A DNA stretch of 6,168 bases from Desulfobacteraceae bacterium (GCA_013203065.1 JABMQV010000512.1:1-6168), one strand, 5' to 3'; numbered from the stretch's first letter, positions 1 through 6,142 are shown. A program made the numbers and translations. The notes: a model not told the origin generated them from the letters alone.

Positions 1-38
1 AATTTGGTTCTTATCTCAAAGTCAATTCCTCCTGGCAT
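1..38 (-). CDS. Start of a further operon gene, probably HyuB-type carboxylase/hydrolase subunit (partial)
   Basis: The minus strand opens an ATG at 38 and reads MPGGIDFEIRTK before the window ends. An AGGAGG ribosome-binding site lies 6 bases upstream, and the start is 23 bases beyond the stop of the preceding HyuA-like gene, so the gene is almost certainly real and co-transcribed. HyuB (hydantoinase B/oxoprolinase) proteins commonly begin with a short segment of the form D-x-x-x-x-E-I/V-x-R leading into the first helix, and DFEIR loosely resembles this. HyuB genes also usually follow HyuA genes directly. The HyuB assignment therefore rests mainly on context. If right, this would be the metal-binding subunit where the activated substrate meets carboxyphosphate (as in the alpha subunit of acetone carboxylase). 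Twelve residues cannot exclude another function. Confidence 0.6.
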   Translation of the reverse strand, partial: MPGGIDFEIRTK

Positions 39-44
39 ATCTTG

Positions 45-50
45 CCTCCT
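45..50 (-). promoter_or_regulatory. Ribosome-binding site of the partial gene 1-38
   Basis: AGGAGG on the minus strand, within AAAAAGGAGGCAAGAT, is 6 bases from the ATG at 38. The near-perfect anti-Shine-Dalgarno match fixes the start of the truncated gene at the window edge. Confidence 0.8.
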
Positions 51-61
51 TTTTCTTTGAA

Positions 62-2197
62 TTACTTGGCATAGTTCAGGATTCCGTTCGTGAAGGAATC
101 CATTTTGAACGTCCATTCGGGTTCAATCACAACGGTCGTGGCATCTGCTTCGATGATGGCCGGACCTTCGATCCGGTTTCCCGGTTTGAGCGCCAGCCAA
201 TCATAGATCTTCGTATTCTTGAAGCCTCCGAGGGTCTGCCAGTAGCATTCACGTTCCCCTTTGAGAGCCTCCCTTGAGGGTCTCTCTCCTTCCGCCCCGT
301 AGGTTTCCAGAGGGAAGTGAGGAAGCGTCATCTGGACGAAAAGCCTGAATGCCTCGATTTCGATTCCCGCCGCGGGAAAGGCGGCCTCGGCACCGTACAT
401 CCGCCTGAACTCCTCGGTAAAATGGTCGCATATCCTCTTGACGTCTTCCTCACTCTTGATGAAAAGCACCGGTGACTGGATGTGGGTGTATCTCCACTGC
501 ATGCCGTAGCGTATTTCGAGTTCAAGGGAGAAAGCGGCCTGGTCCTCTGTGAAGCCTTCTAAAGCTATATCACGAAGGGCGGGCCCTTTGAGCTCATCGA
601 CAATTGAATTGAACAAGTCATAATCTTTGAAATAGGTTCCGGAGGCATAATCAAAGACCCGGATGTGATAGGATCGTTCATACTTATGGATAACATCCAG
701 GGTAGATGCCCCGAAGGCCCCGAAAACGGGAGCAACAGGGGGGATGTAGCAAACCTTCATGTCGGCCGCCCTGGCCACCCCACAACAGTGGGTCGGTCCT
801 GCGCCCCCGCAGGCAAAGATGACGAACTCTGAGGGTTCGTATCCTTTGAGGGCAACTTCCTTGAATATTTCCTGCCCCATCTTAGCGTCTGCCACCTGCT
901 TAATCATCAGGGCGGTTGTCACCTCGTCCCATCCTGATTGGCCTCCCAGCTTCTTTAGGGCGACCCTAGCCTTTTCCTTGTTCAGTGGCATCTTGCCCCC
1001 CAGGTAGTAATCGGGATTGATATAGCCGAGCACGACGTCGGCATCGGAAACGGTCGGGTTATCTCCGCCCAGGTCGTAGCATGCCGGACCCGGAATGGCT
1101 CCCGCGCTGCTTGGCCCCACCTCGAGCCGGTTGGCAAGTACTGGATTGAGCCAAGCTATGGACCCGCCGCCTGCACCTATGGAGGTGGTCTTTATGGCTG
1201 TGACCTGAGTTCTCCATCTGTCGATTGTTGGGTACAGGTCGTAGTACCGTATGGCGCCCTCAGCAATGATCCCGATGTCAAAACTCGTCCCCCCCACATC
1301 TGTATACACGATGTTGGGCAGGTCGAATTGTCTACCCAGCTCCGAGGCAGCCCGGAGCCCCGCTACCGGGCTGGAATTGTGGGTGCTGACTGCTACGGTT
1401 CTAGCAGTCTTTGCGCACCCCCCCAGGTTGTCCACCAGGAGGAGGGGTTTTTTGTACCCGTGCTCCAAGAGGCTGCTCGTCAAGTAGGAGAGTTGCTCCA
1501 CGAATTGGAGGTGGATATAGGCATTGACGATAGCAGTCATGGTTCGCACATATTCCCCTTCCTTGGGGGAAATCTCGGAGGAAAGAATGACAGGCATGTT
1601 GCCGAGGTAAACCTCTGGGTATTCCCTTTCGATCATCTCCTTGATCTTCCTCTCATGGGCCGGGTTCATGAAGGACCAGAGCAGACTGACCACAAAGCCC
1701 CGCACGCCATTGTCAACCAGGTATCTGACTTTCTCCAGCACGTCCTCCTCCGACAGGGGGATGAGTACTTCTCCTTTGTAATCGATCCTCTCACGGACGC
1801 CCACCACCAGGTTCCTGGGAATGAGGGGCAGTGGCTTTTCAATCTGCGTGATGTTCTGGATGTCCGCTTCCGGCAAACCGTCCGCCCATTGTCGGCCCCT
1901 CCCAATAAAAATAGTGTCCTCAAACCCAGCCGTGCTTATAAGACCCAGTTTGGGACCGTTTCGTTCGATGAGCACATTTGTGCCCACAGTCGTGCTGTAT
2001 TTGATAACGTCCGAGCGCTGGAGAAATTCCTCAAGTGTTTCATTCATTGAGTCTGCGATCTCTTCTAATCCTCTCAAAAAACCTTCGCTTATTTCGTACT
2101 TCGTGGTTGGCACCTTGGCTGTCATGTATTTCGCATCGCGACCCACAAAGAAATCCATAAAGGTGCCACCCACGTCAATATTCACCGTATACCCCAT
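62..2197 (-). CDS. HyuA-type (hydantoinase A/oxoprolinase) ATPase subunit, canonical paralog
   Basis: This 711-residue protein belongs to the HyuA/oxoprolinase family, which has an ASKHA ATPase fold and includes the beta subunit of acetone carboxylase and the two HyuA-like subunits of acetophenone carboxylase. In those enzymes ATP is used to make phosphorylated carboxylation intermediates. Visible motifs: phosphate-1 loop DVGGTFMD (8-15); YSTTVGTNVLIERNG (67-81); GFEDTIFIGRGR (91-102); SLLWSFMNPAHE (171-182); SSEISP near 206-211; second phosphate loop TDVGGTSFDIG (299-309); GAGGGSIAW (341-349); SAGAIPGPACYD (364-375); CGGAGPTHCCG (463-473); C-terminal GPAIIEADATT (678-688). Length is normal for the family. 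The start is fixed by AAAGGAGGT six bases upstream. Oddities: the usual Thr of GGTFTD is Met14, and the usual SGPAGG segment reads HNSSPVAG (273-280). It lies 88 bp after the URO-D-like gene and 23 bp before the next gene. The family call is secure; the substrate is unknown. Confidence 0.93.
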   Translation of the reverse strand: MGYTVNIDVGGTFMDFFVGRDAKYMTAKVPTTKYEISEGFLRGLEEIADSMNETLEEFLQRSDVIKYSTTVGTNVLIERNGPKLGLISTAGFEDTIFIGRGRQWADGLPEADIQNITQIEKPLPLIPRNLVVGVRERIDYKGEVLIPLSEEDVLEKVRYLVDNGVRGFVVSLLWSFMNPAHERKIKEMIEREYPEVYLGNMPVILSSEISPKEGEYVRTMTAIVNAYIHLQFVEQLSYLTSSLLEHGYKKPLLLVDNLGGCAKTARTVAVSTHNSSPVAGLRAASELGRQFDLPNIVYTDVGGTSFDIGIIAEGAIRYYDLYPTIDRWRTQVTAIKTTSIGAGGGSIAWLNPVLANRLEVGPSSAGAIPGPACYDLGGDNPTVSDADVVLGYINPDYYLGGKMPLNKEKARVALKKLGGQSGWDEVTTALMIKQVADAKMGQEIFKEVALKGYEPSEFVIFACGGAGPTHCCGVARAADMKVCYIPPVAPVFGAFGASTLDVIHKYERSYHIRVFDYASGTYFKDYDLFNSIVDELKGPALRDIALEGFTEDQAAFSLELEIRYGMQWRYTHIQSPVLFIKSEEDVKRICDHFTEEFRRMYGAEAAFPAAGIEIEAFRLFVQMTLPHFPLETYGAEGERPSREALKGERECYWQTLGGFKNTKIYDWLALKPGNRIEGPAIIEADATTVVIEPEWTFKMDSFTNGILNYAK

Positions 2198-2285
2198 CTG
2201 TTACCTCCTTTATTCGGCTAAAGGTTCATCCGATACGGATAGGAAGCCAAAATAAATTGTGTTCTCCGTTCTTGGGCGTGTATAT
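2198..2285 (-). promoter_or_regulatory. 88-bp gap with strong RBS, the largest space inside the operon
   Basis: This is the only non-coding gap in the gene cluster longer than 25 bp. It contains AGGAGG (2204-2209), 6 bases before the ATG at 2197, and a short dyad, ATCCG-ATA-CGGAT (2228-2240). The dyad is too short and has no U-tract, so it is not a credible terminator. I see no convincing -35/-10 pair. The gap may allow an independent translation rate, mRNA processing or a weak internal promoter, but none of these is shown. Confidence 0.5.
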
Positions 2286-3284
2286 TTATGCAATTGTATG
2301 AGCAATAACATCGTGAATAATTTCCATGGGAACATCCGGCGGGATCTCTCCGTCACTGGTATAGAAAAATCCCTTTGGCCCATGTTTCAACATAAATCCG
2401 TTGATGAGAGCCAGTTGGCTCTGCAGTTCAGAAGGATCGCCGATGCCTATGGGAAGGGGCAATCCTATACATAACCTCCGGGAATCGGAAAAATTCCTGA
2501 GATTTTTCAATCCTTCCTCGGTACATTGGTATCCGAAGGGGATCAATCCGTTCAGCCTGAGTGTTTGGGAGAGGTCGCCGAGCAATTCCAGATCCATATC
2601 CTTTGTGACGAGAGCCGAGAAGGTGTTAAAAAACCTAATGATGTTGCAAAGGGTAGTGTATACCGACTTGTACGAGTCCTCGAATACTGCCAGCTCAACC
2701 TGGAATTCCTCTCCAAGAATGTCCTCTCGAATGAACACTGCATCGATCTTCAACTCGCACAGGGCCTTGACCAATTTGGCGAGCAGGTTCCCAACTAGGA
2801 CAACGGCATCACCCGATCCGTTACTGAAAATACCCGGTGCGTGGTTTCGAAGTGTTCTCGTCAGGGAACAGGGTCCTGTCACCACGGCCACAATGGCAAC
2901 CTCCTTGCCCAAGGCCGTGACCAGATTCTGGGTAACCTCCATCAGAATCGGAAATCTTCCCTTCTGCAGAAAGTCCTCGGGCTCTACTGCACCCACTTCG
3001 CAGCCTTCAACCAAGGTGGGGGGCGCAAGAACACCGTGCCATTCCAATTTGCAGCCGCACGATTCTGCTTCGACCGTAGCGTCAAAATGGTTGATGATCC
3101 CATCGTATCTCAACAGCTTGTATGCCTCAGACAGGCCGTGGTAGTAGTAGGTGGGATCGTGGACCATCTTTTCAAGAGAGATCTGCGTGATTTTTGCAGC
3201 AACTCGATAGGGAAAGGGCACGAAAGGAGGTCTCGGCGTGTTCAGCCCCTTAAAGGTGTTTTTGAAGAGCTGTTTTGAGTTCAT
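2286..3284 (-). CDS. URO-D superfamily protein (HemE/MtbA-like fold, not canonical HemE)
   Basis: This 332-residue protein has the length and shape of the uroporphyrinogen decarboxylase superfamily, which includes HemE and the methylcobamide:CoM methyltransferases (MtaA/MtbA). The N-terminus (RPPFVPFPYRVAAK, 18-31) occupies the place of HemE's R-P-x-x-x-MRQAGR segment but lacks that signature, so a haem-synthesis role is unlikely. Also visible are a VVTGPCSL segment (134-141), DAVFIREDI (181-189) in the position where relatives carry a G-x-D acidic strand, FGYQC (250-254), and a terminal FYTSDGEIPPDVP (307-319) matching the L-x-PGCGI-x-P-x-TP end of corrinoid methyltransferases. Of the methyltransferase zinc ligands (HxC plus a later Cys), only Cys254 seems retained; His would be Tyr252 and the last Cys would be Asp311. 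No signal peptide or membrane segment is seen. Its ATG overlaps the gamma-like gene's stop (ATGA), so translation is probably coupled. Superfamily membership is good; the reaction is unknown. Confidence 0.8.
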   Translation of the reverse strand: MNSKQLFKNTFKGLNTPRPPFVPFPYRVAAKITQISLEKMVHDPTYYYHGLSEAYKLLRYDGIINHFDATVEAESCGCKLEWHGVLAPPTLVEGCEVGAVEPEDFLQKGRFPILMEVTQNLVTALGKEVAIVAVVTGPCSLTRTLRNHAPGIFSNGSGDAVVLVGNLLAKLVKALCELKIDAVFIREDILGEEFQVELAVFEDSYKSVYTTLCNIIRFFNTFSALVTKDMDLELLGDLSQTLRLNGLIPFGYQCTEEGLKNLRNFSDSRRLCIGLPLPIGIGDPSELQSQLALINGFMLKHGPKGFFYTSDGEIPPDVPMEIIHDVIAHTIA

Positions 3285-3628
3285 CTTCGCCCTGCATGCT
3301 TTTCTTTTAGCCTGTCTATGTTTAGCTCGATATCGGGCTCGATGGGATGCCCAGGCGGCAGGTACTGGACTTCAACCATGATGCCGCAGCTGGGACAATA
3401 GAATTCGATCACGGAAAGGAAATTGGGATCAGGTGAATAGCTGACCACCTCATTTTCTGACACCCTTTTTCCCTCTCCGTAGATTTCAGCGGCAGGCCGC
3501 TCGTAGAGCAGGCATCCTTTCATGTAGGATTCCCTAGCCGAATTGAGTTCGGCGTTGCATCGATTACAACACCACTTTTCATTAGACAGGTCGATATCCA
3601 GGTATTCCGTAATCCTCACTTTTGTCAT
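3281..3628 (-). CDS. Acetone/acetophenone carboxylase gamma-like subunit with two CxxC pairs
   Basis: This is a 115-residue soluble protein. It has a CxxC pair at C21/C24 (KWCCNRCNAEL, with an extra C20) and a second at C78/C81 (FYCPSCGIMVEVQ), an arrangement typical of a zinc ribbon. A DPNFL segment (67-71) and a YLPPG segment (89-93) follow the general pattern I associate with acetone carboxylase gamma subunits. It is shorter than AcxC (about 165 residues) and close in size to the roughly 15-kDa acetophenone carboxylase subunit. In those enzymes the small subunit is part of the core complex and is thought to be structural. Its ATG is 2 bases after the stop of the upstream HyuA-like gene, and its AGGAGG (3636-3641) lies inside that gene's last codons. 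Its stop overlaps the URO-D start. The family call comes from motifs and context, because the sequence alone is short. Confidence 0.75.
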   Translation of the reverse strand: MTKVRITEYLDIDLSNEKWCCNRCNAELNSARESYMKGCLLYERPAAEIYGEGKRVSENEVVSYSPDPNFLSVIEFYCPSCGIMVEVQYLPPGHPIEPDIELNIDRLKEKHAGRR

Positions 3629-3630
3629 GA

Positions 3631-5682
3631 CTACGCCTCCTTTATGATGCCGTGGGAATAGGTGTCAAGATGAAAGCTCCTTGTGGCGGGTATGACATAC
3701 GTCGTGTCCCTTGCCTCGATGATAGCTGGTCCTGAAACCACGTTGCCTGGCTCCAGAAGATCCCTTTCATAGACGGCGGTCCGTTGATACCCTTTCTCAG
3801 GAGACCAGAAAACATTCCTTTCGCCCTTGAAGGCTTTCTTGGGATCTTCGGTTTTCTTTTCGGCCGTCTTTACCTCAAAGTGGGGCATGGGGACCGCGGC
3901 ATTCAAGAACATCGTGGAAAGAACGATCCTGCTGCCGTTTCCCCCCTGTCTGAATGGCGCGAATTTTGAGCAGAGCGCTTTGATGTCCTTCTCGGTTTCA
4001 ACGTATAGGCTGTCCGCCTTGATCCTTACTCCTTCCAGGTCTTCATCGCCGACGAGTTCGACGAAATAAAGGGCCTTTTCTGGGGAGAACCCTTCTCCCT
4101 TGATGTCCCGCTTCGCGACTTCCAGGCAAGTATTGACGATTTCGTTGTACGTTGAATAGTTGTCCATGTAGCTGGATCCGTCAAAAAGCTCGATCCGTGC
4201 AAACTTGGAATAGGTGTGGACCAGGTCCGTTGTAGAGGACCCGAAGGCGCTGAAAACCGAGGAGTAGGGGCTGGTAAGAATGGGGGAAAAACTTAACCCC
4301 TCGGAAAAACCGCAACAGTATGTGGTTCCCGCCCCGCCGTAAACCAGCATTGCGAAGCCACTGAGATCTTCAAGCCCTATATCCTGATCCTTCAGGAAGA
4401 GGAGAATTTCGTTTTTCATGGCTTTTTCAGCTGTCTCCCCGATCATATGGGCGGCTTCATCCACACTGATGCCCAGAGGATCCGCGATCTTCGTCTTAAT
4501 GGCGGAGACCGCCCTGACCCTGTTTAACTTAATGGCGCCCCCAAGAAAGTAATCCGGATCGATGAACCCCATTGCGACAGAGGCGTCGGTCACCGTCGGT
4601 TCCAGCCCCCCTAGGTCGAAGCAGGCAGGCCCAGGTCGCGCGCCTGCGCTCTGCGGGCCTATCCGGAAATTTCGGGAACTGTCAATGTTCGCAATGGAGC
4701 CGCCTGCGAGGGGGGTGGAGTACGTTACGATCATGGGGACACTAATCGGGAGGTTCGAGATAGTGGGGAGGAAGCTATACTGGTAAGATCCGTCACGTAT
4801 CGCTCCTAGATCACAGCTGGTTCCCCCGATGTCGACCGTGAGTACATTGGGACAACCGTACATGTCGCCAACCATGCGCGCACCGATAACACCCAAAGCC
4901 GGACCGGAGGAAAAGGTGTCGATGGCCCTGGTCTTGGCAACCCTGGCCACGCCCCCAGTTGAATGGCTCACCATAAGCGGACGCTGGTGAAGATTAGCTC
5001 TCAGATCATCCTCGGCTTTGTAAAGGTATTTGACGAGGGAATCGTGGATGTAGCCATTGAGTGAGACGGCATTTGTACGGTAAAAATTACCCGGCTGATC
5101 AGAGATTTCAGAGGCGAGGAATACCCTGACGCTTCCCAGATAGAAACTGGGATACTGTTCCTTGATGATCTGTTTAATCTGGTTTTCATGGGTTGGGTTC
5201 ACGTGGGAATTCTTCAGGCTCACCGCTATGGCTCTGGCACCGGAATCGATGAGATACTGCATCTGCGATAGGACTTCATCCCTGTTCAATTCCCTGACAA
5301 CTTTTCCTTGTTCGCTGATCTCCCCTTCGACCTCCGTGATCATGTCCTCCGCTATGAAATCATGGAGGGCTTTGGCCTGCTCCGGGTCGTCCGCGTACAG
5401 GGACTCCCTGTATCCCTTGCTCACCATCAAGCCGATCTTAGATCCTGTCTTTGTAATGAGACCGTTGATCCCAACGGTGCTCGAGTACCTCACCACATCG
5501 GTTTTCGACAGCAATTCCCTGACAGAAATGCCGAACTGGTGGGCGCCCTCCTTGATGCAGCTCGCGAGACAGACCGTCAGGTCATGGGCCGTTGTCAGGA
5601 CCTTGACCGTCTTGAACTCTCCATCCTTCGTGAAAAATCCATCCGTGAAAGTGCCACCTGTATCAATGTCGATGGTAAACAT
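3631..5682 (-). CDS. HyuA-type (hydantoinase A/oxoprolinase) ATPase subunit, divergent paralog
   Basis: This 683-residue HyuA/oxoprolinase-family protein is the first gene after the regulatory region. Motifs: phosphate-1 loop DTGGTFTD (7-14); YSSTVGINGLITKTG (66-80); SLKNSHVNPTHE (155-166); SEISDQPGNFYRT (191-203); SSGPALGV (258-265); second phosphate loop VDIGGTSCDLG (283-293); LAGGSIANI (325-333); SAGARPGPACFDLGG (345-359); GGAGTTYCCG (449-458); C-terminal GPAIIEARDTT (651-661). It is clearly a paralog of the gene at 62-2197 but more altered. Residues about 90-130 lack the family's GFxD-x-x-x-IGR and PLVPR-x-L-x-x-GVxERI stretches, GAGGGS has become PLAGGS, and the usual GPxH has become TTY. 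Both phosphate loops survive, so nucleotide binding is plausible. By composition it would be one of the two unequal HyuA-like subunits (alpha/alpha') of an acetophenone-carboxylase-like complex. The ATG follows AAGGAGG by 10 bases. Confidence 0.9.
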   Translation of the reverse strand: MFTIDIDTGGTFTDGFFTKDGEFKTVKVLTTAHDLTVCLASCIKEGAHQFGISVRELLSKTDVVRYSSTVGINGLITKTGSKIGLMVSKGYRESLYADDPEQAKALHDFIAEDMITEVEGEISEQGKVVRELNRDEVLSQMQYLIDSGARAIAVSLKNSHVNPTHENQIKQIIKEQYPSFYLGSVRVFLASEISDQPGNFYRTNAVSLNGYIHDSLVKYLYKAEDDLRANLHQRPLMVSHSTGGVARVAKTRAIDTFSSGPALGVIGARMVGDMYGCPNVLTVDIGGTSCDLGAIRDGSYQYSFLPTISNLPISVPMIVTYSTPLAGGSIANIDSSRNFRIGPQSAGARPGPACFDLGGLEPTVTDASVAMGFIDPDYFLGGAIKLNRVRAVSAIKTKIADPLGISVDEAAHMIGETAEKAMKNEILLFLKDQDIGLEDLSGFAMLVYGGAGTTYCCGFSEGLSFSPILTSPYSSVFSAFGSSTTDLVHTYSKFARIELFDGSSYMDNYSTYNEIVNTCLEVAKRDIKGEGFSPEKALYFVELVGDEDLEGVRIKADSLYVETEKDIKALCSKFAPFRQGGNGSRIVLSTMFLNAAVPMPHFEVKTAEKKTEDPKKAFKGERNVFWSPEKGYQRTAVYERDLLEPGNVVSGPAIIEARDTTYVIPATRSFHLDTYSHGIIKEA

Positions 5683-5692
5683 GGGTTCGTTC

Positions 5693-5699
5693 CCTCCTT
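5693..5699 (-). promoter_or_regulatory. Ribosome-binding site of the first operon gene
   Basis: AAGGAGG on the minus strand lies 10 bases before the ATG at 5682. Spacing is slightly long but functional, and there is no better in-frame start nearby. The conserved DTGGTFTD loop begins only 6 residues in, which also supports this start. Confidence 0.75.
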
Positions 5700-5705
5700 G
5701 TCGCT

Positions 5706-5790
5706 CCCAACGGGTGGTGCTGGGAAATATCTTGAAAAGAAACCGCTACTCGTAGATCAAATCGATTGACCAACCTGTCGAATATGTATC
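5706..5790 (-). repeat. 85-bp direct repeat, gene-proximal copy A (promoter/leader region)
   Basis: This segment aligns without gaps to 5973-6057 in the same orientation, with about 73 of 85 identical bases. On the minus strand it runs from a GATACA element through a TetR-like dyad to a leader ending CCCAGCACCACC, six bases before the AAGGAGG of the first gene. It therefore covers the probable transcription start and 5' untranslated region. It may be one half of a duplicated promoter region or a genome-dispersed regulatory element; one window cannot tell. Confidence 0.85.
5766..5781. promoter_or_regulatory. Degenerate TetR-like operator in copy A
   Basis: TTGACC-AACC-TGTCGA has one intact half-site and one with two changes relative to the perfect version in copy B. 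It begins 3 bases downstream of the proposed -10 region on the minus strand, so a bound protein would overlap the transcription start. A repressor role is inferred. Confidence 0.45.
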
Positions 5791-5812
5791 CAAAAAACAT
5801 TTTTTATGTCAA
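5785..5812 (-). promoter_or_regulatory. Candidate sigma70-type promoter of the operon
   Basis: On the minus strand there is a perfect -35 hexamer TTGACA (5807-5812), a 16-base AT-rich spacer and GATACA (5785-5790) followed by TATT. The -10 is weak (3 of 6 matches to TATAAT). Alternatives in the same stretch are TACATA (spacer 18) and CATATT (spacer 20). Position upstream of a TetR-like dyad and about 100 bases from the first gene supports the call. The poor -10 fits a regulated promoter. Confidence 0.5.
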
Positions 5813-5835
5813 GAAAATAATAGTGACCAGCCAAA

Positions 5836-5847
5836 GGTGTTTACACC
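5836..5847. repeat. Short perfect dyad in the intergenic region
   Basis: GGTGT-TT-ACACC is a perfect inverted repeat with 5-base arms. It lies 24 bases upstream of the TTGACA -35 element on the minus strand, where an activator might bind. There is no other support, and short dyads arise by chance. Confidence 0.3.
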
Positions 5848-5924
5848 CATCTTAAGGACAAAGAGGTGAATTTGCCCACATCAAAATGCGTTTTTTTGTA
5901 TTTATATCAGTCAATCAGCCAATT

Positions 5925-5982
5925 ACTCTTTTTGGGTGGGCACTCGTATAATAGTTGTCTTTCAATGTCCAACCCAAAGAGT
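5925..5982. repeat. Imperfect inverted repeat bracketing a TATAAT
   Basis: The left arm ACTCTTTTTGGGTGG (5925-5939) pairs imperfectly with the right arm CCAACCCAAAGAGT (5969-5982). Pairing is seven bases, a two-base bulge, four bases, a mismatch and two more. The loop of about 29 bases contains a plus-strand TATAAT (5947-5952), which reads ATTATA on the other strand. There is no good -35 in either direction and no U-tract, so neither a promoter nor a terminator can be claimed. The right arm overlaps the end of repeat copy B. Confidence 0.35.
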
Positions 5983-6057
5983 GGTGCTGGGAAATGTCTT
6001 AAAAAGAAACTGCCACTCGGAGAGCAAATTGATTGACCAACCGGTCAAATGTGTATC
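5973..6057 (-). repeat. 85-bp direct repeat, distal copy B
   Basis: This is the second copy of the element at 5706-5790, offset by exactly 267 bases with no gaps. It carries the better-preserved operator. On the minus strand its GATACA (6052-6057) is preceded at the same 16-base spacing by CAGACA (6074-6079), a weaker version of the TTGACA seen in copy A, although the spacer sequences differ. Copy B also has GAGTGG (5979-5984) and CCACTC (6013-6018) as 6-base arms, partly lost in copy A. It is followed by an AT-rich stretch rather than a gene, so it may be an upstream second promoter or an auxiliary operator. Confidence 0.85.
6033..6048. promoter_or_regulatory. Perfect TetR-family-type operator dyad in copy B
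   Basis: TTGACC-AACC-GGTCAA is a perfect inverted repeat with 6-base arms and a 4-base centre. Its form closely resembles operators of TetR-family repressors; the RutR consensus TTGACCA-NN-TGGTCAA differs at one position. No regulator gene is present in the window, so the cognate protein is unknown. Confidence 0.6.
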
Positions 6058-6117
6058 AAAGTAAACTACATAGTGTCTGAACGGAAACTGTCTTTTTCAC
6101 CCATATCTGCGTCAGAC

Positions 6118-6142
6118 TCAATCCCGCCAATGGCGGGATTGA
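6118..6142. repeat. Perfect GC-rich hairpin
   Basis: TCAATCCCGCC (6118-6128) and GGCGGGATTGA (6132-6142) are exact inverted repeats with 11-base arms around AAT. The stem would be very stable in RNA from either strand. Neither side has a U-tract, so a classic rho-independent terminator is not supported. It could be an mRNA-stabilising 3' stem, a REP-like dispersed element or a protein site. Confidence 0.7.

Noticed and set aside
1328..2050. 240-codon open frame on the plus strand
   Set aside because: It lies wholly antisense to the HyuA-type gene at 62-2197, has no ribosome-binding site and its translation shows no family motif. It is a codon-bias shadow.
2228..2240. Terminator after the URO-D-family gene
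   Set aside because: The dyad has only 5-base arms and no following U-tract, and the next gene continues on the same strand with related function.
2401..3144. 247-codon open frame on the plus strand
   Set aside because: It is antisense to the URO-D-family gene, which has recognisable family features and coupled translation; the translation here is Ser/Arg-rich and featureless.
2286..3284. Annotation as haem-biosynthetic HemE
   Set aside because: The N-terminal MRQAGR substrate-binding signature is missing and the neighbours are carboxylase subunits, not haem genes.
5162..5755. 197-codon open frame on the plus strand running into the regulatory region
   Set aside because: Most of it is antisense to the start of the divergent HyuA-type gene, it has no credible start signal, and its low-complexity Ser/Leu composition is typical of a reverse-strand shadow.
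5923..5952. Plus-strand promoter built on TATAAT at 5947-5952
   Set aside because: The best -35 at 18-base spacing is TTACTC, with only two matches to TTGACA, and no plus-strand gene follows. The minus-strand reading TATTAT also lacks a well-spaced -35.
5973..6057. CRISPR or insertion-sequence origin for the repeats
   Set aside because: There are only two copies, the spacing is long, and no transposase, terminal inverted repeats or target-site duplications are visible. The position upstream of the operon fits a regulatory duplication better.
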